This document shows positions 1-9,525 of a DNA stretch of 64,000 bases, piece by piece. The DNA is taken from the NCBI GenBank assembly GCA_937890355.1, contig CALACW010000016.1, positions 1-64,000 on the forward strand, in the 5' to 3' direction. The stretch is from CALACW01 sp002431305 (GTDB lineage Bacteria; Bacillota; Clostridia; Oscillospirales; Acutalibacteraceae). The notes below the pieces were generated by a model, which worked only from the letters and a program-made list of their open reading frames with translations, had not been told where the DNA came from and searched no databases. Position 1 is the stretch's first letter, and each line of letters opens with the position of its first letter. Made by a program: the position numbers and the translations under genes.

Positions 1-1220
1 GAGCCGTCGCTTTTCACCGTGAAAAGTACGTCGCGTCCGGCGGTCCCGACGGCGGGGACGGAGGCAAGGGCGGAGACGTCGTTTTTGAGGTAGATACGAA
101 TTTGTCGACGCTTTCGGATTTTCGCTATAAAAGAAAGTACACGGCTCAGAGCGGTATGCCCGGACAGGGCGGTCACCGTAACGGCAAAAAGGGCGAGGAT
201 TTAATAATTAAAGTCCCTAAGGGTACAATAATAAGAGAAGAGGAGAGCGGAGCCGTTCTTGCGGACATGTCCGACTCCGAACGCTTTGTTGCCGCCAAGG
301 GCGGTAAGGGCGGATGGGGCAACAGCCATTTTGCGACTCCGACGAGACAGACTCCGCGTTTTGCAAAGGACGGAGTCCCCGGCGAGGAATGGGACGTTAC
401 GCTCGAATTGAAACTTCTTGCTGATATCGGACTTTTAGGTTTTCCCAATGTCGGAAAATCGACGCTCATTTCCGTTGTCAGCGAGGCAAAACCCATTATC
501 GCTGACTATCATTTCACGACTCTTACTCCCGTTTTAGGCGTTGTCAGAATGGGTCCCGAGAGCAGTTTTGTTATGGCTGATATTCCCGGTCTTATCGAGG
601 GCGCGGGCGAGGGCGCGGGACTCGGACATGAGTTCTTACGACACGTTGAGAGATGCCGTATGCTCATACACGTAGTCGACGTATCCGGAAGCGAGGGCAG
701 AGACCCTGTTGAGGATTTCGAAACGATAAACAAGGAGCTTGCTGTATTTAATCCCGAACTTGTCAAGTGTCCGCAGATAGTTGCGGGCAATAAAATCGAC
801 ATGGCATCGGACGAGCAGAGAGAGAGTTTCAGAAAATATATCGAGGATAAGGGACTTCAGTATTTCGAGATATGCGCGCCGATTTTAGAGGGCACAAAGG
901 AACTTATAAATGCGGCGGCTGCCATGCTTGCAACTCTTCCGCCGATAAAGCGTTACGAGACCGAGAGCGTTCCGATGGAAACGCTTGCAAAGAAAAAGTC
1001 AGGCGGATATAAGATAAACGTTATCGACGGCACATACTACGTCGAGGCGGAATGGCTTCTTAAAATACTTAATAAGACCGACCCCGACGATTACGAATCG
1101 TTACAGTATTTCCAGAAGGTATTGGAGACGAGCGGAATTCTTGCCTCCCTTCGTTCGCGCGGAATACAGGACGGCGACACCGTAAATATTTACGATATGG
1201 AGTTCGAATATGTACCCTGA
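1..1220 (+). CDS. obg: GTPase Obg (CgtA), 5' end cut by window
   Basis: Ribosome-associated GTPase needed for 50S assembly and stress signalling in the cytoplasm. The reading frame is open from base 3, so the true start lies upstream; the in-frame TTG at 102 falls inside the Obg fold. Three domains are visible: the Gly-rich Obg fold (GGPDGGDGG, GKGG repeats), the G domain with P-loop GFPNVGKST, switch DIPGLIEGA and the NKID base-recognition motif, and the C-terminal OCT domain to residue 406 of the visible frame. The stop overlaps the start of mrnC by 11 bases, so the two are translationally coupled. Nothing is unusual in the catalytic motifs. Confidence 0.96.
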   Translation, partial: AVAFHREKYVASGGPDGGDGGKGGDVVFEVDTNLSTLSDFRYKRKYTAQSGMPGQGGHRNGKKGEDLIIKVPKGTIIREEESGAVLADMSDSERFVAAKGGKGGWGNSHFATPTRQTPRFAKDGVPGEEWDVTLELKLLADIGLLGFPNVGKSTLISVVSEAKPIIADYHFTTLTPVLGVVRMGPESSFVMADIPGLIEGAGEGAGLGHEFLRHVERCRMLIHVVDVSGSEGRDPVEDFETINKELAVFNPELVKCPQIVAGNKIDMASDEQRESFRKYIEDKGLQYFEICAPILEGTKELINAAAAMLATLPPIKRYETESVPMETLAKKKSGGYKINVIDGTYYVEAEWLLKILNKTDPDDYESLQYFQKVLETSGILASLRSRGIQDGDTVNIYDMEFEYVP

Positions 1221-1632
1221 TAACATTAATTCGGACGCGGATATGATAAGTATTTCCGACAGCGTGAAAATTTCGGAGATACCCGTTTTGAATCTCGCAT
1301 TTTTCGGCGACGCGGTATATTCGCTTATGATAAGGGAAATGCTCGTGAGCAGAAACGATATTGCGCCGTCGAGTATTCATTTCGAATCAACGAAATACGT
1401 AAGCGCGGTTTTTCAGTCCGAGCTTGCCGGAAAAATACTCGATATTCTCGACGAAAAGGAGCTTGCGGTTTTTAAACGCGGACGCAACGCGCACACCTCG
1501 CATACCCCCAAAAACGCGAGTGAGGCGCAGTATCACAGGGCGACGGGACTCGAAACACTGTTCGGATATCTGTATATTAATAAGAATTTCGGAAGGCTCA
1601 AAGAGCTGTTTTCATATATTTACGAAATGTGA
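1210..1632 (+). CDS. mrnC: Mini-ribonuclease III
   Basis: Double-strand RNA endonuclease of Firmicutes that matures 23S rRNA ends. The 140-residue product is a lone RNase III catalytic fold without a dsRNA-binding domain, the usual Mini-III size. The hallmark segments are present: LAFFGDAVY with the metal-binding Asp, FKRGRNA, and the EAQYHRATGLE...LFGYLY block with the second acidic ligand. The ATG at 1210 overlaps the obg stop. A later start is possible because the first 17 residues are not typical of the family. In many Clostridia this gene sits beside cysS; here it follows obg. Confidence 0.93.
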   Translation: MYPDNINSDADMISISDSVKISEIPVLNLAFFGDAVYSLMIREMLVSRNDIAPSSIHFESTKYVSAVFQSELAGKILDILDEKELAVFKRGRNAHTSHTPKNASEAQYHRATGLETLFGYLYINKNFGRLKELFSYIYEM

Positions 1633-1651
1633 ATCGGTGAAAGGATTATCT

Positions 1652-2578
1652 ATGAAAAAAAAGGAAAGCAGTAATTTTATCGGCGACTTAAAACGCGATT
1701 TTCCGCCGAAAACGGTGGCTCTTGATCTGCTGTGCTATATAGTCGGCGGATTCTGCTATGCGGCGGCGGTAAATATATTTAATTCTCCCAACAGCATTGC
1801 GCAGGGCGGAGCGACGGGTATCGCGATTCTTATAAACTACATTTTTCCCGTACTGCCTATCGGTACGATTTTATTTTTAATAAATATCCCGCTGTTTATC
1901 GCCTCGTTTATAAAATACGGTAAGAATTTTATAATGAAAACGTTTACCGCAACTCTGATACTTTCGGCGATAATTGATATTCAGGAGATTGTTATTTCGA
2001 AATACAACCTGATTTATACGGGCGACAGGCTTCTTGCCGCGCTGTTCGGCGGCGCGCTGTGCGGTCTCGGACTCGGTATGGTTTTCTCACGCGGAGCCAC
2101 GACGGGAGGTACGGATATTCTCGGTAAATTGATAAAATCCGCTCTTCCGTATGTCCCGATGGGCAGGCTTATCATGATAATGGATCTGTGCGTTGTTTGT
2201 TTGGCGGGTATCGTTTATAAAAGCATTGAGAGTATGCTGTATGCCGTTATAGTATTCTTTGTCAGCGGTCGTACGCTCGATTTCGTTTTGTACGGCACCG
2301 ACAGAAACAAATTGCTTTTGATAATAACCGAAAAGTACGATGAAGTGACCGATGTTTTACGGTCAAATTTTTACAGGGGCGTTACTGTAGTCAATGTTGA
2401 AAATACGTATGATAAGCAGAATAAAAAAATGCTGATGACCGCCGTTCACCCAAATGAAGTTGCAAAGGTTAAAAAAATGGTTTTAAGCGTTGACCCGAGA
2501 CCGTTTATAATAATAACGGACTCTACGGAAATCCGCGGTCAGGGCTTTAAACCTCTTGATAATAAAGACGAAATGTGA
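1652..2578 (+). CDS. YitT family membrane protein (DUF161/DUF2179)
   Basis: Integral membrane protein of unknown transport role, 308 residues. About five or six hydrophobic helices lie between residues 22 and 215, including the Gly-rich GGALCGLGLG segment and the SRGATTGGTD motif typical of YitT proteins. The soluble C-terminal DUF2179 domain (about 225-295) folds like a ferredoxin/PII-type sensor. I chose the ATG at 1652, preceded by AAAGGA, rather than the upstream open frame that overlaps mrnC. It lies between mrnC and lepA in the same direction with short gaps, so it is probably co-transcribed. The substrate is unknown. Confidence 0.88.
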   Translation: MKKKESSNFIGDLKRDFPPKTVALDLLCYIVGGFCYAAAVNIFNSPNSIAQGGATGIAILINYIFPVLPIGTILFLINIPLFIASFIKYGKNFIMKTFTATLILSAIIDIQEIVISKYNLIYTGDRLLAALFGGALCGLGLGMVFSRGATTGGTDILGKLIKSALPYVPMGRLIMIMDLCVVCLAGIVYKSIESMLYAVIVFFVSGRTLDFVLYGTDRNKLLLIITEKYDEVTDVLRSNFYRGVTVVNVENTYDKQNKKMLMTAVHPNEVAKVKKMVLSVDPRPFIIITDSTEIRGQGFKPLDNKDEM

Positions 2579-2591
2579 AAAGGAAAAACGT

Positions 2592-4406
2592 ATGAAAGAA
2601 ACGAAATCAAACATCAGGAATTTTTCCATAATAGCGCATATCGACCACGGAAAATCGACGCTTGCGGACAGGCTTCTTGAACTTACAGATTCCGTAGCCA
2701 AACGCGATATGCAGCAGCAGCTGCTGGACGATATGGATCTCGAACGCGAGAGGGGCATCACGATAAAAGCTCACGCCGTTACGTTAAATTACAAAGCGAG
2801 TGACGGTGAAACGTATGAATTAAACTTAATAGACACTCCCGGTCACGTCGACTTTAACTATGAGGTTTCGCGTTCTCTCGCCGCGTGCGAGGGCGCAGTG
2901 CTGATAATCGACGCAACGCAGGGAATCGAGGCGCAGACGATTGCGAATACATATCTCGCGCTTGACCATGACCTTGAGCTTGTCCCCGTTATTAATAAAA
3001 TCGATTTGCCCGCCGCCGACCCCGACAGAGTTGCCGAGGAGGTCGAGGACGTTATCGGTCTTGACTGTTCCGAGGCTCCGAGAGTTTCGGCAAAAACGGG
3101 CGAAAACGTTTCGCAGGTTTTAGAGCATATAGTCTCCGATATTCCCGCGCCCGAGGGCGACGATTCGGCTCCGCTGCGCGCGCTGATATTCGACTCCGTA
3201 TACGATAATTACAAGGGTGTTATAGTTTACGTCCGTGTTATGGACGGCATGATAAAGCCCGGCGATACAATGCGTATGATGGCGACGGGAGCGGAATTCA
3301 CCGTCGTTGAAACGGGCAGAATGAGAGCGACTTCATTGGAGAGCGCAAAGTGTCTGAAATCCGGCGAGGTAGGATATATTACGGCTTCGATAAAGACGGT
3401 AAGCGAGGCAAGAGTCGGCGATACCGTCACTACAGCCGAGAACCCCGCCGCGGAGCCTTTAGCGGGTTACAGAAAAGTCAACCCCATGGTTTTCTGCGGA
3501 ATTTACCCCGCAGACGGCGCGGATTACGAGGCGTTAAAAGACGCGCTCGAAAAATTGCAGTTAAACGACGCGGCGCTGTCGTTTGAACCCGAAACATCCG
3601 GCGCGCTGGGCTTTGGTTTCAGATGCGGATTTTTGGGACTTCTTCATCTTGAAATAATACAGGAACGTCTGGAAAGAGAGTACGACTTAGACCTCGTTTC
3701 GACCGTTCCGAGCGTTATATATAAAATTCACATGACAGACGGTCAGGTTCTCGAAATCGACAACCCGACGAAATATCCCGACCCCGCGCTTATCGATTAT
3801 TCCGAGGAACCGATGACGAACGCTCACATCTTCTCCCCGCCCGATTACGTCGGCGCGATAATGGATTTGTGCCAGGAGCGCAGGGGTGTGTTCAAGAATA
3901 TGGACTACATCACCCCCGACAGAGTCGATATTCATTACGAATTGCCGTTGAACGAAATAATATACGACTTCTTCGATTCGTTAAAGTCGAGGACAAAGGG
4001 CTATGCTTCGTTTGATTACGAACTTATGGGCTACGCAAGGTCAAATCTTGTCAAACTCGACGTTTTGTTAAACGGCGACATGATAGACGCCCTCTCGTTC
4101 ATAATTCACGCGGACAAAGCGTACCCGAGAGCGCGTAAAATAGCCGAAAAATTAAAGGATAATATACCGAGACAGATGTTCGAAATCCCCGTACAGATAG
4201 CGATAGGCGGAAAAGTCATTGCGAGAGAGACTATTAAGGCTATGCGTAAGGACGTTTTGGCAAAATGCTACGGCGGTGATATCACGAGAAAGAAAAAACT
4301 TCTCGAAAAACAGAAAGAGGGTAAAAAGCGTATGCGTTCGTTCGGTACCGTCGAGGTTCCGCAGGAGGCGTTTATGGCAATCCTCAAGCTCGACGACCAG
4401 AACTGA
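2592..4406 (+). CDS. lepA: Elongation factor 4 (LepA)
   Basis: Ribosomal GTPase that back-translocates or remodels stalled ribosomes. The 604-residue protein has the G domain with AHIDHGKST (P-loop), DTPGHVDF and NKIDLP, domain II, the EF-G-like domains III and V, and the LepA-specific C-terminal domain, with no truncation. The ATG at 2592 is preceded by AAAAGGA. The stop TGA at 4404-4406 shares its last base with the start of hemW, so the two are coupled. The lepA-hemW pair is the standard arrangement in Firmicutes. Confidence 0.97.
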   Translation: MKETKSNIRNFSIIAHIDHGKSTLADRLLELTDSVAKRDMQQQLLDDMDLERERGITIKAHAVTLNYKASDGETYELNLIDTPGHVDFNYEVSRSLAACEGAVLIIDATQGIEAQTIANTYLALDHDLELVPVINKIDLPAADPDRVAEEVEDVIGLDCSEAPRVSAKTGENVSQVLEHIVSDIPAPEGDDSAPLRALIFDSVYDNYKGVIVYVRVMDGMIKPGDTMRMMATGAEFTVVETGRMRATSLESAKCLKSGEVGYITASIKTVSEARVGDTVTTAENPAAEPLAGYRKVNPMVFCGIYPADGADYEALKDALEKLQLNDAALSFEPETSGALGFGFRCGFLGLLHLEIIQERLEREYDLDLVSTVPSVIYKIHMTDGQVLEIDNPTKYPDPALIDYSEEPMTNAHIFSPPDYVGAIMDLCQERRGVFKNMDYITPDRVDIHYELPLNEIIYDFFDSLKSRTKGYASFDYELMGYARSNLVKLDVLLNGDMIDALSFIIHADKAYPRARKIAEKLKDNIPRQMFEIPVQIAIGGKVIARETIKAMRKDVLAKCYGGDITRKKKLLEKQKEGKKRMRSFGTVEVPQEAFMAILKLDDQN

Positions 4407-5539
4407 TGAGCGCGGGATTATACATTCACGTTCCGTTCTGTATGTCGAAATGCCCGTACTGCGATTTTTATTCGTTAAGATATAACGGGGATTCGGCGTT
4501 AAAATATGCCGGCAGTGTTATTGAAGAAATTCAAACGAACGTCAGAAGCGCGGAATATACAAAGGACTTCGATTTTAAATTCGATACCGTCTACTTCGGC
4601 GGGGGAACGCCGTCGGTTCTCGGCGCGGATATTATCGGTAAAATTCTTGGTTCCGCGCGAAAAAATTATAAAATTGACGAAAACAGCGAGATTACCGTCG
4701 AGTGCAATCCGTCGACGGTCGATTCCGAATTTTTTAAGAAATTGAATTTTTACGGGGTTAACCGCGTTTCGCTCGGCATGCAGTCAAGCTCCGATACTGA
4801 ACGCAGGAAACTCGGCAGACTTGCAGATTCAAAAAGAGTTGAAAAAGCCGTTCATGACGCGCAGAGGGCGGGAATTGAAAATATATCGCTCGACATAATG
4901 ATAGGGATTCCGTCGCAGAGTGAAAAAACGCTTCATGACAGTGCGAAATTCTGTATCGATTCGGGAGTTAAGCACGTCAGTGCGTATATGCTCAAAGTCG
5001 AACCCGGCACGCATTTTGCGAAAATGGGCGATAGACTCGTTCTCCCCGACGAGGACGAGGTGTGCGATATGTACCTGTCGCTGTGCGGATTTTTAGAAGA
5101 AAACGGGATGAAACAGTACGAAATCTCGAATTTTTCCTATGAATCGTACGAGAGCCGTCATAATTTAAAGTATTGGCTTGATGAAGAGTATCTCGGCATA
5201 GGTCCCGCGGCGCACTCGTTTATAGGAAACAGCCGTTTTTATTATGAACGCGATATCGATTCGTTTATAAAAGGCGAAAAGGCGAAATTCGAATCGTACG
5301 GCGGGGATTTTAACGAATTTGTAATGTTAAGATTAAGACTTTCCGACGGATTAAAAGAGGCGGACGTTAAAAATCGTTTCGGATTCGAAATTCCAGAAGA
5401 AATGCGCCGAAAATGCTCAAAATTCGAAAAAGCGGGTCTTCTTATTTCGGATGAAAACGGAATAAGACTTACGAAAAACGGATTTTTACTTTCAAATTCT
5501 ATAATAGCTTGTATAACAGCACCACTTACAGACACTTGA
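4406..5539 (+). CDS. hemW: Radical SAM heme chaperone HemW
   Basis: Oxygen-independent coproporphyrinogen-oxidase-like radical SAM protein, 377 residues. The family acts as a heme-binding chaperone rather than as the true HemN enzyme. The radical SAM cluster motif is FCMSKCPYC near residue 12, followed by the GGGTPS glycine motif (about 66-71), and the HemN C-terminal domain is present. The ATG overlaps the last base of lepA. The gene ends inside the -35 hexamer of the glyQS promoter. It is probably the last gene of the obg-lepA-hemW transcript. Confidence 0.92.
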   Translation: MSAGLYIHVPFCMSKCPYCDFYSLRYNGDSALKYAGSVIEEIQTNVRSAEYTKDFDFKFDTVYFGGGTPSVLGADIIGKILGSARKNYKIDENSEITVECNPSTVDSEFFKKLNFYGVNRVSLGMQSSSDTERRKLGRLADSKRVEKAVHDAQRAGIENISLDIMIGIPSQSEKTLHDSAKFCIDSGVKHVSAYMLKVEPGTHFAKMGDRLVLPDEDEVCDMYLSLCGFLEENGMKQYEISNFSYESYESRHNLKYWLDEEYLGIGPAAHSFIGNSRFYYERDIDSFIKGEKAKFESYGGDFNEFVMLRLRLSDGLKEADVKNRFGFEIPEEMRRKCSKFEKAGLLISDENGIRLTKNGFLLSNSIIACITAPLTDT

Positions 5540-5564
5540 CAAATTTATAAAGGTATAATAATAT
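5536..5564 (+). promoter_or_regulatory. Promoter of glyQS
   Basis: TTGACA at 5536-5541, 17-base spacer, TAATAT at 5559-5564. Several overlapping TATTAT/TATAAT boxes run on to 5573, so the exact -10 is uncertain. The leader carries a 6-bp hairpin (CGCAGA/TCTGCG, 5585-5601) followed by TTTT. No T-box specifier structure is seen. Confidence 0.65.
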
Positions 5565-5619
5565 TATTATAATATAAGAGGAAGCGCAGAAGCCGTCTGC
5601 GTTTTCGGGAGGTTTAACA

Positions 5620-6999
5620 ATGAACAATCAGGATAAGACAATGGAAAAAATCGTCGCTCTCTGCAAGGGCAGGGGCTTTATATTCCCCGGCAGCGATATC
5701 TACGGAGGTCTTGCGAATACGTGGGACTACGGCCCTCTCGGAGCGAGACTTAAAAATAACGTAAAAGATACGTGGAGAAAGAGATTTATTCAGGAACGCA
5801 GAAACAGCTACGAGGTTGACGCCGATATCCTCATGCATCCCCGCGTTTGGGAGGCAAGCGGACATGTAGCGAGCTTTTCCGACCCGCTTCTTGACTGCAA
5901 GGAGTGCAAAATGCGTCACAGAGCAGATAATCTTATAGACGATTTCGACCCGAACGCGCATGCCGACGGTATGACGAAGGAGGAGATGTTCCAGTACATA
6001 AAGGATCATCACATCCCCTGCCCCAACTGCGGTAAGCACAACTTCACCGATATACGCGAATTCAACCTCATGTTCCAGACGTACAGAGGCGTTACGAACG
6101 ACTCCAAGAGCATTATTTATCTTCGTCCCGAGAACGCGCAGGGTGAGTACGTTAACTATCAGAACGTTCAGCGCAGTATGAGAGCTAAACTTCCGTTCAG
6201 CATCGGTCAGATAGGCAAGGCTTTCAGAAACGAGATTACCCCCGGCAACTTCACGTTCAGAACGATTGAGTTTGAGCAGATGGAGTTTCAGACTTTCTGC
6301 AAAGAGGGTACTGACGCGGAGCTTTACGAGTATTTTAAAAAATACGGATTCAAATATTATACCGACCTCGGCATTCCCGCGGAGCATTTGAGATATCACG
6401 ACCACGAAAAACTCGCGCATTACGCTAAGGCCGCTTGTGATATCGAGTTCCTTTTCCCGTTCGGATGGGGCGAAATCAACGGAACTCACAACAGAACGAA
6501 TTTCGACCTTACGAGACATCAGGAGTATTCGGGACAGAAACTCGAATACCTCGACCCCGAGACTAACGAGAGATATATTCCGTTCATAATCGAGTCGACG
6601 TACGGTCTTGACAGAACGGTTCTCGCGCTTTTATGCGAGGCTTACGACGAGGAGGTTCTCGACGCGGAGAAAAACGACGTTCGTACCGTTCTTCATCTCT
6701 CGCCTGCGATCGCTCCCTACAAAGCCGCCGTTCTCCCGCTTTCAAAGAAACTTTCGCCCAAGGCGCTCGAAGTTTACGATATGTTATGCAAGAACTTCAT
6801 GACGGATTTTGACGAAACCGGTTCTATCGGTAAGAGATACCGCCGTGAGGACGAGATCGGTACGCCTTTCTGCATTACTTACGATTTCGATTCCGAGACC
6901 GACGGATGCGTCACAGTGCGCGACCGCGACTCTATGGAACAGGTAAGACTTCCCATAGGCGAGCTTGTTTCCTATATTGAGGATAAAATTAAATTCTAA
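5620..6999 (+). CDS. glyQS: Glycine--tRNA ligase, single-chain class II type
   Basis: Charges tRNA-Gly with glycine using ATP in the cytoplasm. The 459-residue protein is the homodimeric (eukaryote/archaea-like) form, not the bacterial alpha2-beta2 GlyQ/GlyS pair. Class II motifs are visible: RPENAQGEYVNY (motif 2 region), FRNEITPG, EFEQMEFQ, and motif 3 around STYGLDRT. The C-terminal anticodon-binding domain runs from about residue 365 to the end. The ATG at 5620 follows GGGAGG. It has its own promoter and a terminator at 7007, so it is monocistronic. Confidence 0.96.
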   Translation: MNNQDKTMEKIVALCKGRGFIFPGSDIYGGLANTWDYGPLGARLKNNVKDTWRKRFIQERRNSYEVDADILMHPRVWEASGHVASFSDPLLDCKECKMRHRADNLIDDFDPNAHADGMTKEEMFQYIKDHHIPCPNCGKHNFTDIREFNLMFQTYRGVTNDSKSIIYLRPENAQGEYVNYQNVQRSMRAKLPFSIGQIGKAFRNEITPGNFTFRTIEFEQMEFQTFCKEGTDAELYEYFKKYGFKYYTDLGIPAEHLRYHDHEKLAHYAKAACDIEFLFPFGWGEINGTHNRTNFDLTRHQEYSGQKLEYLDPETNERYIPFIIESTYGLDRTVLALLCEAYDEEVLDAEKNDVRTVLHLSPAIAPYKAAVLPLSKKLSPKALEVYDMLCKNFMTDFDETGSIGKRYRREDEIGTPFCITYDFDSETDGCVTVRDRDSMEQVRLPIGELVSYIEDKIKF

Positions 7000-7006
7000 A
7001 AGGCAA

Positions 7007-7048
7007 AAAAAGCCCTTGACTCGTTTAAACAACAGCCGAGGGCTTTTG
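7007..7048 (+). terminator. Intrinsic terminator of glyQS
   Basis: AAAAGCC pairs with GGCTTTT, with an inner CTCG/CGAG stem. The hairpin begins eight bases after the glyQS stop and ends in a short T run. Confidence 0.7.
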
Positions 7049-7065
7049 TAATATACATATGTCAA

Positions 7066-7110
7066 TTAAATATCATTTGTAAATTTAATAAACAGACGAA
7101 TGATATTTAA
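7066..7110. promoter_or_regulatory. Perfect 12-bp inverted repeat upstream of MMPL operon
   Basis: TTAAATATCATT (7066-7077) is exactly inverted at 7099-7110. The stem can extend three more pairs inward with one G-U. There is no T run after it, so it is not a normal terminator. It lies about 85 bases before the exporter start, in the only intergenic space available for its promoter. An operator or leader-RNA element is likely; the binding factor is not identifiable here. Confidence 0.4.
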
Positions 7111-7194
7111 CATTTAGTTTAAAAAACGGGTTTATTATATCTGCGTTAATGGAATATATATTTAAAGATTTTACAGCTAAGGAGTTGACTGACA

Positions 7195-9525
7195 GTGATA
7201 AATAAACTTGCCCAGTGGATCGCGGGACACCCCAAGCTGATAATGATTATTGCGTTTATACTCGTTATCCCGTCCGCCATAGGCTATTTTGCAACGTATG
7301 TTAACTATGATATCCTGTCGTATCTGCCGGACGATCTCGAATCCGTACAGGGCGAGACCGTGCTCGACGAGACGTTTCACAGCGCGTCCATGTCGATAGT
7401 CGTCATGAAGGACATGGCGTGGGACGACATGAAGGAAACAGAGGAAAAGGTTTCGCAGATAGACGGCGTTGCCGACGTTATGTGGCTCGGAAGCGTTCTT
7501 GACGCGCCTATTCCCGAGGAGATTATGCCTGATGTTCTTTCGAGCATGCTTTACTCAAAGGACGGTAAAAGCACGCTGATGATTATAAGATATAACGGAG
7601 CCAGCGCGTCAAAGGAAACTTTGAACACGGTCAAACAGATTAAATCCGTTATTTCAAAGCAGTGCATGATGAGCGGTATGTCCGCGATATTTGAAGAATC
7701 GGGAGAGCTTGCGAATAAACAGGCTCCCGTATACGTAGCCGTCGCGGTTATTCTGTCGCTGTGCGCACTGATGTTTACAATGGAGAGCTTCGCTCTGCCG
7801 TTCGTACTGCTCACGGCTCTCGGTCTTGCCGTTATTTACAATATGGGTTCGAATATAATATTCGGTCAGATATCGTATATAACGCAGTGTATCGCGGCTA
7901 TTCTTCAGCTGGGCGTTACGATGGACTACTCCGTATTTTTAATGGACAGATATACCGAGGAGCGTATGAAAACGCCGAGAGACCATAAGAACGCCATGGC
8001 TCACGCTATTGCGAGTACGTTCGTATCTCTTGCTGGTAGTTCGCTTACGACGGTGTTCGGTTTCGTTGCTCTGTGCTTCATGAAGCTGACGCTCGGACTT
8101 GATATCGGTCTTGTTATGGCTAAGGGCGTTGTACTGGGAATTGTAACGGTCGTAGTTGTTCTTCCCGCGCTTCTTCTCACATTCGAAAAACAGATTTATT
8201 CTTCTACTCATAAGAGTCTCATACCGAGCTTTAGACCGATTAATAAATTCACAACAAAGCACAGCAAGGTTTTTGCGATTATATTTGTTATTCTCATTAT
8301 CCCCGCTTATATCGGAAACCACAACGTTCCTAAATATTATAACGTTATGAAGTCGATGCCCGACGATATGGATTCGATAGTCGCGCTCAATACTCTTAAA
8401 GAGGAATTCGGCATGACAACGACCCACTTCCTTATAATCGACGACTCGGTTGCAGGCGATAACGTCAACGAAATGATTAAGGAGATTGAAAATGTTGACG
8501 GCGTAACAAGCGTACTGGGTATGAATTCGATAGTAGGTTCCGGTATTCCGTCTACAATACTTCCCGACTCCGTAAAGTCGATACTGGCTACGGGCGGTAA
8601 GCAGATGATAATGATAAACACGAGCTATGAATCCGCGACCGACCCGATAAACGCGCAGATTGACGAAATAACAAAAATAGCAAAAAGCTATGACAGTTCT
8701 TCGCTCCTGACTGGTGAGGGCGTTATGACGAAGGATTTGATAGATGTTACAAACGTTGATTTCGTCGTAACGAATATCATCTCAATTGCGGCAATATTCG
8801 CGGTTATTGCTGTATGCTTAAAATCCGTTTCTCTGCCCGTTATCCTTGTTGTCTCAATCGAGCTTGCAATTATGCTGAATATGTCGATTTCGACTTTGAT
8901 GAATTCGGAAATTCCGTTTATCGCGCCCACTGTCGTAAGCTGTGTTCAGCTCGGCGCAACGGTCGACTATGCTATACTTCTTACAACGAGGTATAAAGAG
9001 GAATTAAGCCACACTCCGGACAGGGTCACTGCAATGAAAAAAGCGGCGAATACCGCGGACAGGTCTATATTCCAGAGTGCGCTCGTATTCTTCTGCGCGA
9101 CATTCGGCGTTTACCTTTTGAGTGATATCGATATAGTAAAACAGATATGCGCCCTGCTTGCAAGAGGTTCGATAGTCAGTGCACTTGTAATTATTGTATT
9201 CCTGCCGTCTCTTCTTATAGTTTCCGATAAAGTTATCGAAAAGACGACAGCAGGCTGGAAACGAAACAAGGGAAGCGTTCCGCTCGTAGTCGAGGGACCC
9301 GAGGGTGAGACCATTGACCTCGCCGCGGACGAGATAAAGGTTTTGAGAAATCCTTACGTTCAGAAAGAAAAACAGAAACAGTTAAGAGCCGAGAGACGCG
9401 CAGAGCGTAAAGCAAAGCATGCCGAAAGGCTTAAAAACAGGAATTTAAAGAAATCAGAGAAAAAAGACGATAAACAGAAGAACAGCAAACAAACGAAAAA
9501 GGCGGAAAAGGAGAGAAAGAAATGA
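7195..9525 (+). CDS. MMPL/RND-superfamily transporter
   Basis: Large integral membrane exporter of the RND superfamily (MMPL branch), 776 residues, proton-driven by family precedent; the substrate is unknown. The duplicated RND layout is clear: one helix (about 14-34), an extracytoplasmic loop (35-175), five helices (about 178-345), then the same pattern from about 357 to 690. The GATVDYAILL and GVTMDYSVFL segments carry the acidic residues in the membrane typical of MMPL proteins. The last 75 residues form a strongly basic, Lys/Arg/Glu-rich cytoplasmic tail, unusual in length. It starts with GTG at 7195 after AAGGAG, and its stop overlaps the lipoprotein start (ATGA). Confidence 0.88.
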   Translation: MINKLAQWIAGHPKLIMIIAFILVIPSAIGYFATYVNYDILSYLPDDLESVQGETVLDETFHSASMSIVVMKDMAWDDMKETEEKVSQIDGVADVMWLGSVLDAPIPEEIMPDVLSSMLYSKDGKSTLMIIRYNGASASKETLNTVKQIKSVISKQCMMSGMSAIFEESGELANKQAPVYVAVAVILSLCALMFTMESFALPFVLLTALGLAVIYNMGSNIIFGQISYITQCIAAILQLGVTMDYSVFLMDRYTEERMKTPRDHKNAMAHAIASTFVSLAGSSLTTVFGFVALCFMKLTLGLDIGLVMAKGVVLGIVTVVVVLPALLLTFEKQIYSSTHKSLIPSFRPINKFTTKHSKVFAIIFVILIIPAYIGNHNVPKYYNVMKSMPDDMDSIVALNTLKEEFGMTTTHFLIIDDSVAGDNVNEMIKEIENVDGVTSVLGMNSIVGSGIPSTILPDSVKSILATGGKQMIMINTSYESATDPINAQIDEITKIAKSYDSSSLLTGEGVMTKDLIDVTNVDFVVTNIISIAAIFAVIAVCLKSVSLPVILVVSIELAIMLNMSISTLMNSEIPFIAPTVVSCVQLGATVDYAILLTTRYKEELSHTPDRVTAMKKAANTADRSIFQSALVFFCATFGVYLLSDIDIVKQICALLARGSIVSALVIIVFLPSLLIVSDKVIEKTTAGWKRNKGSVPLVVEGPEGETIDLAADEIKVLRNPYVQKEKQKQLRAERRAERKAKHAERLKNRNLKKSEKKDDKQKNSKQTKKAEKERKK

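Noticed and set aside
5565..5619. T-box riboswitch before glyQS
   Set aside because: Leader is only about 50 bases with a 6-bp hairpin; no specifier loop or T-box sequence.
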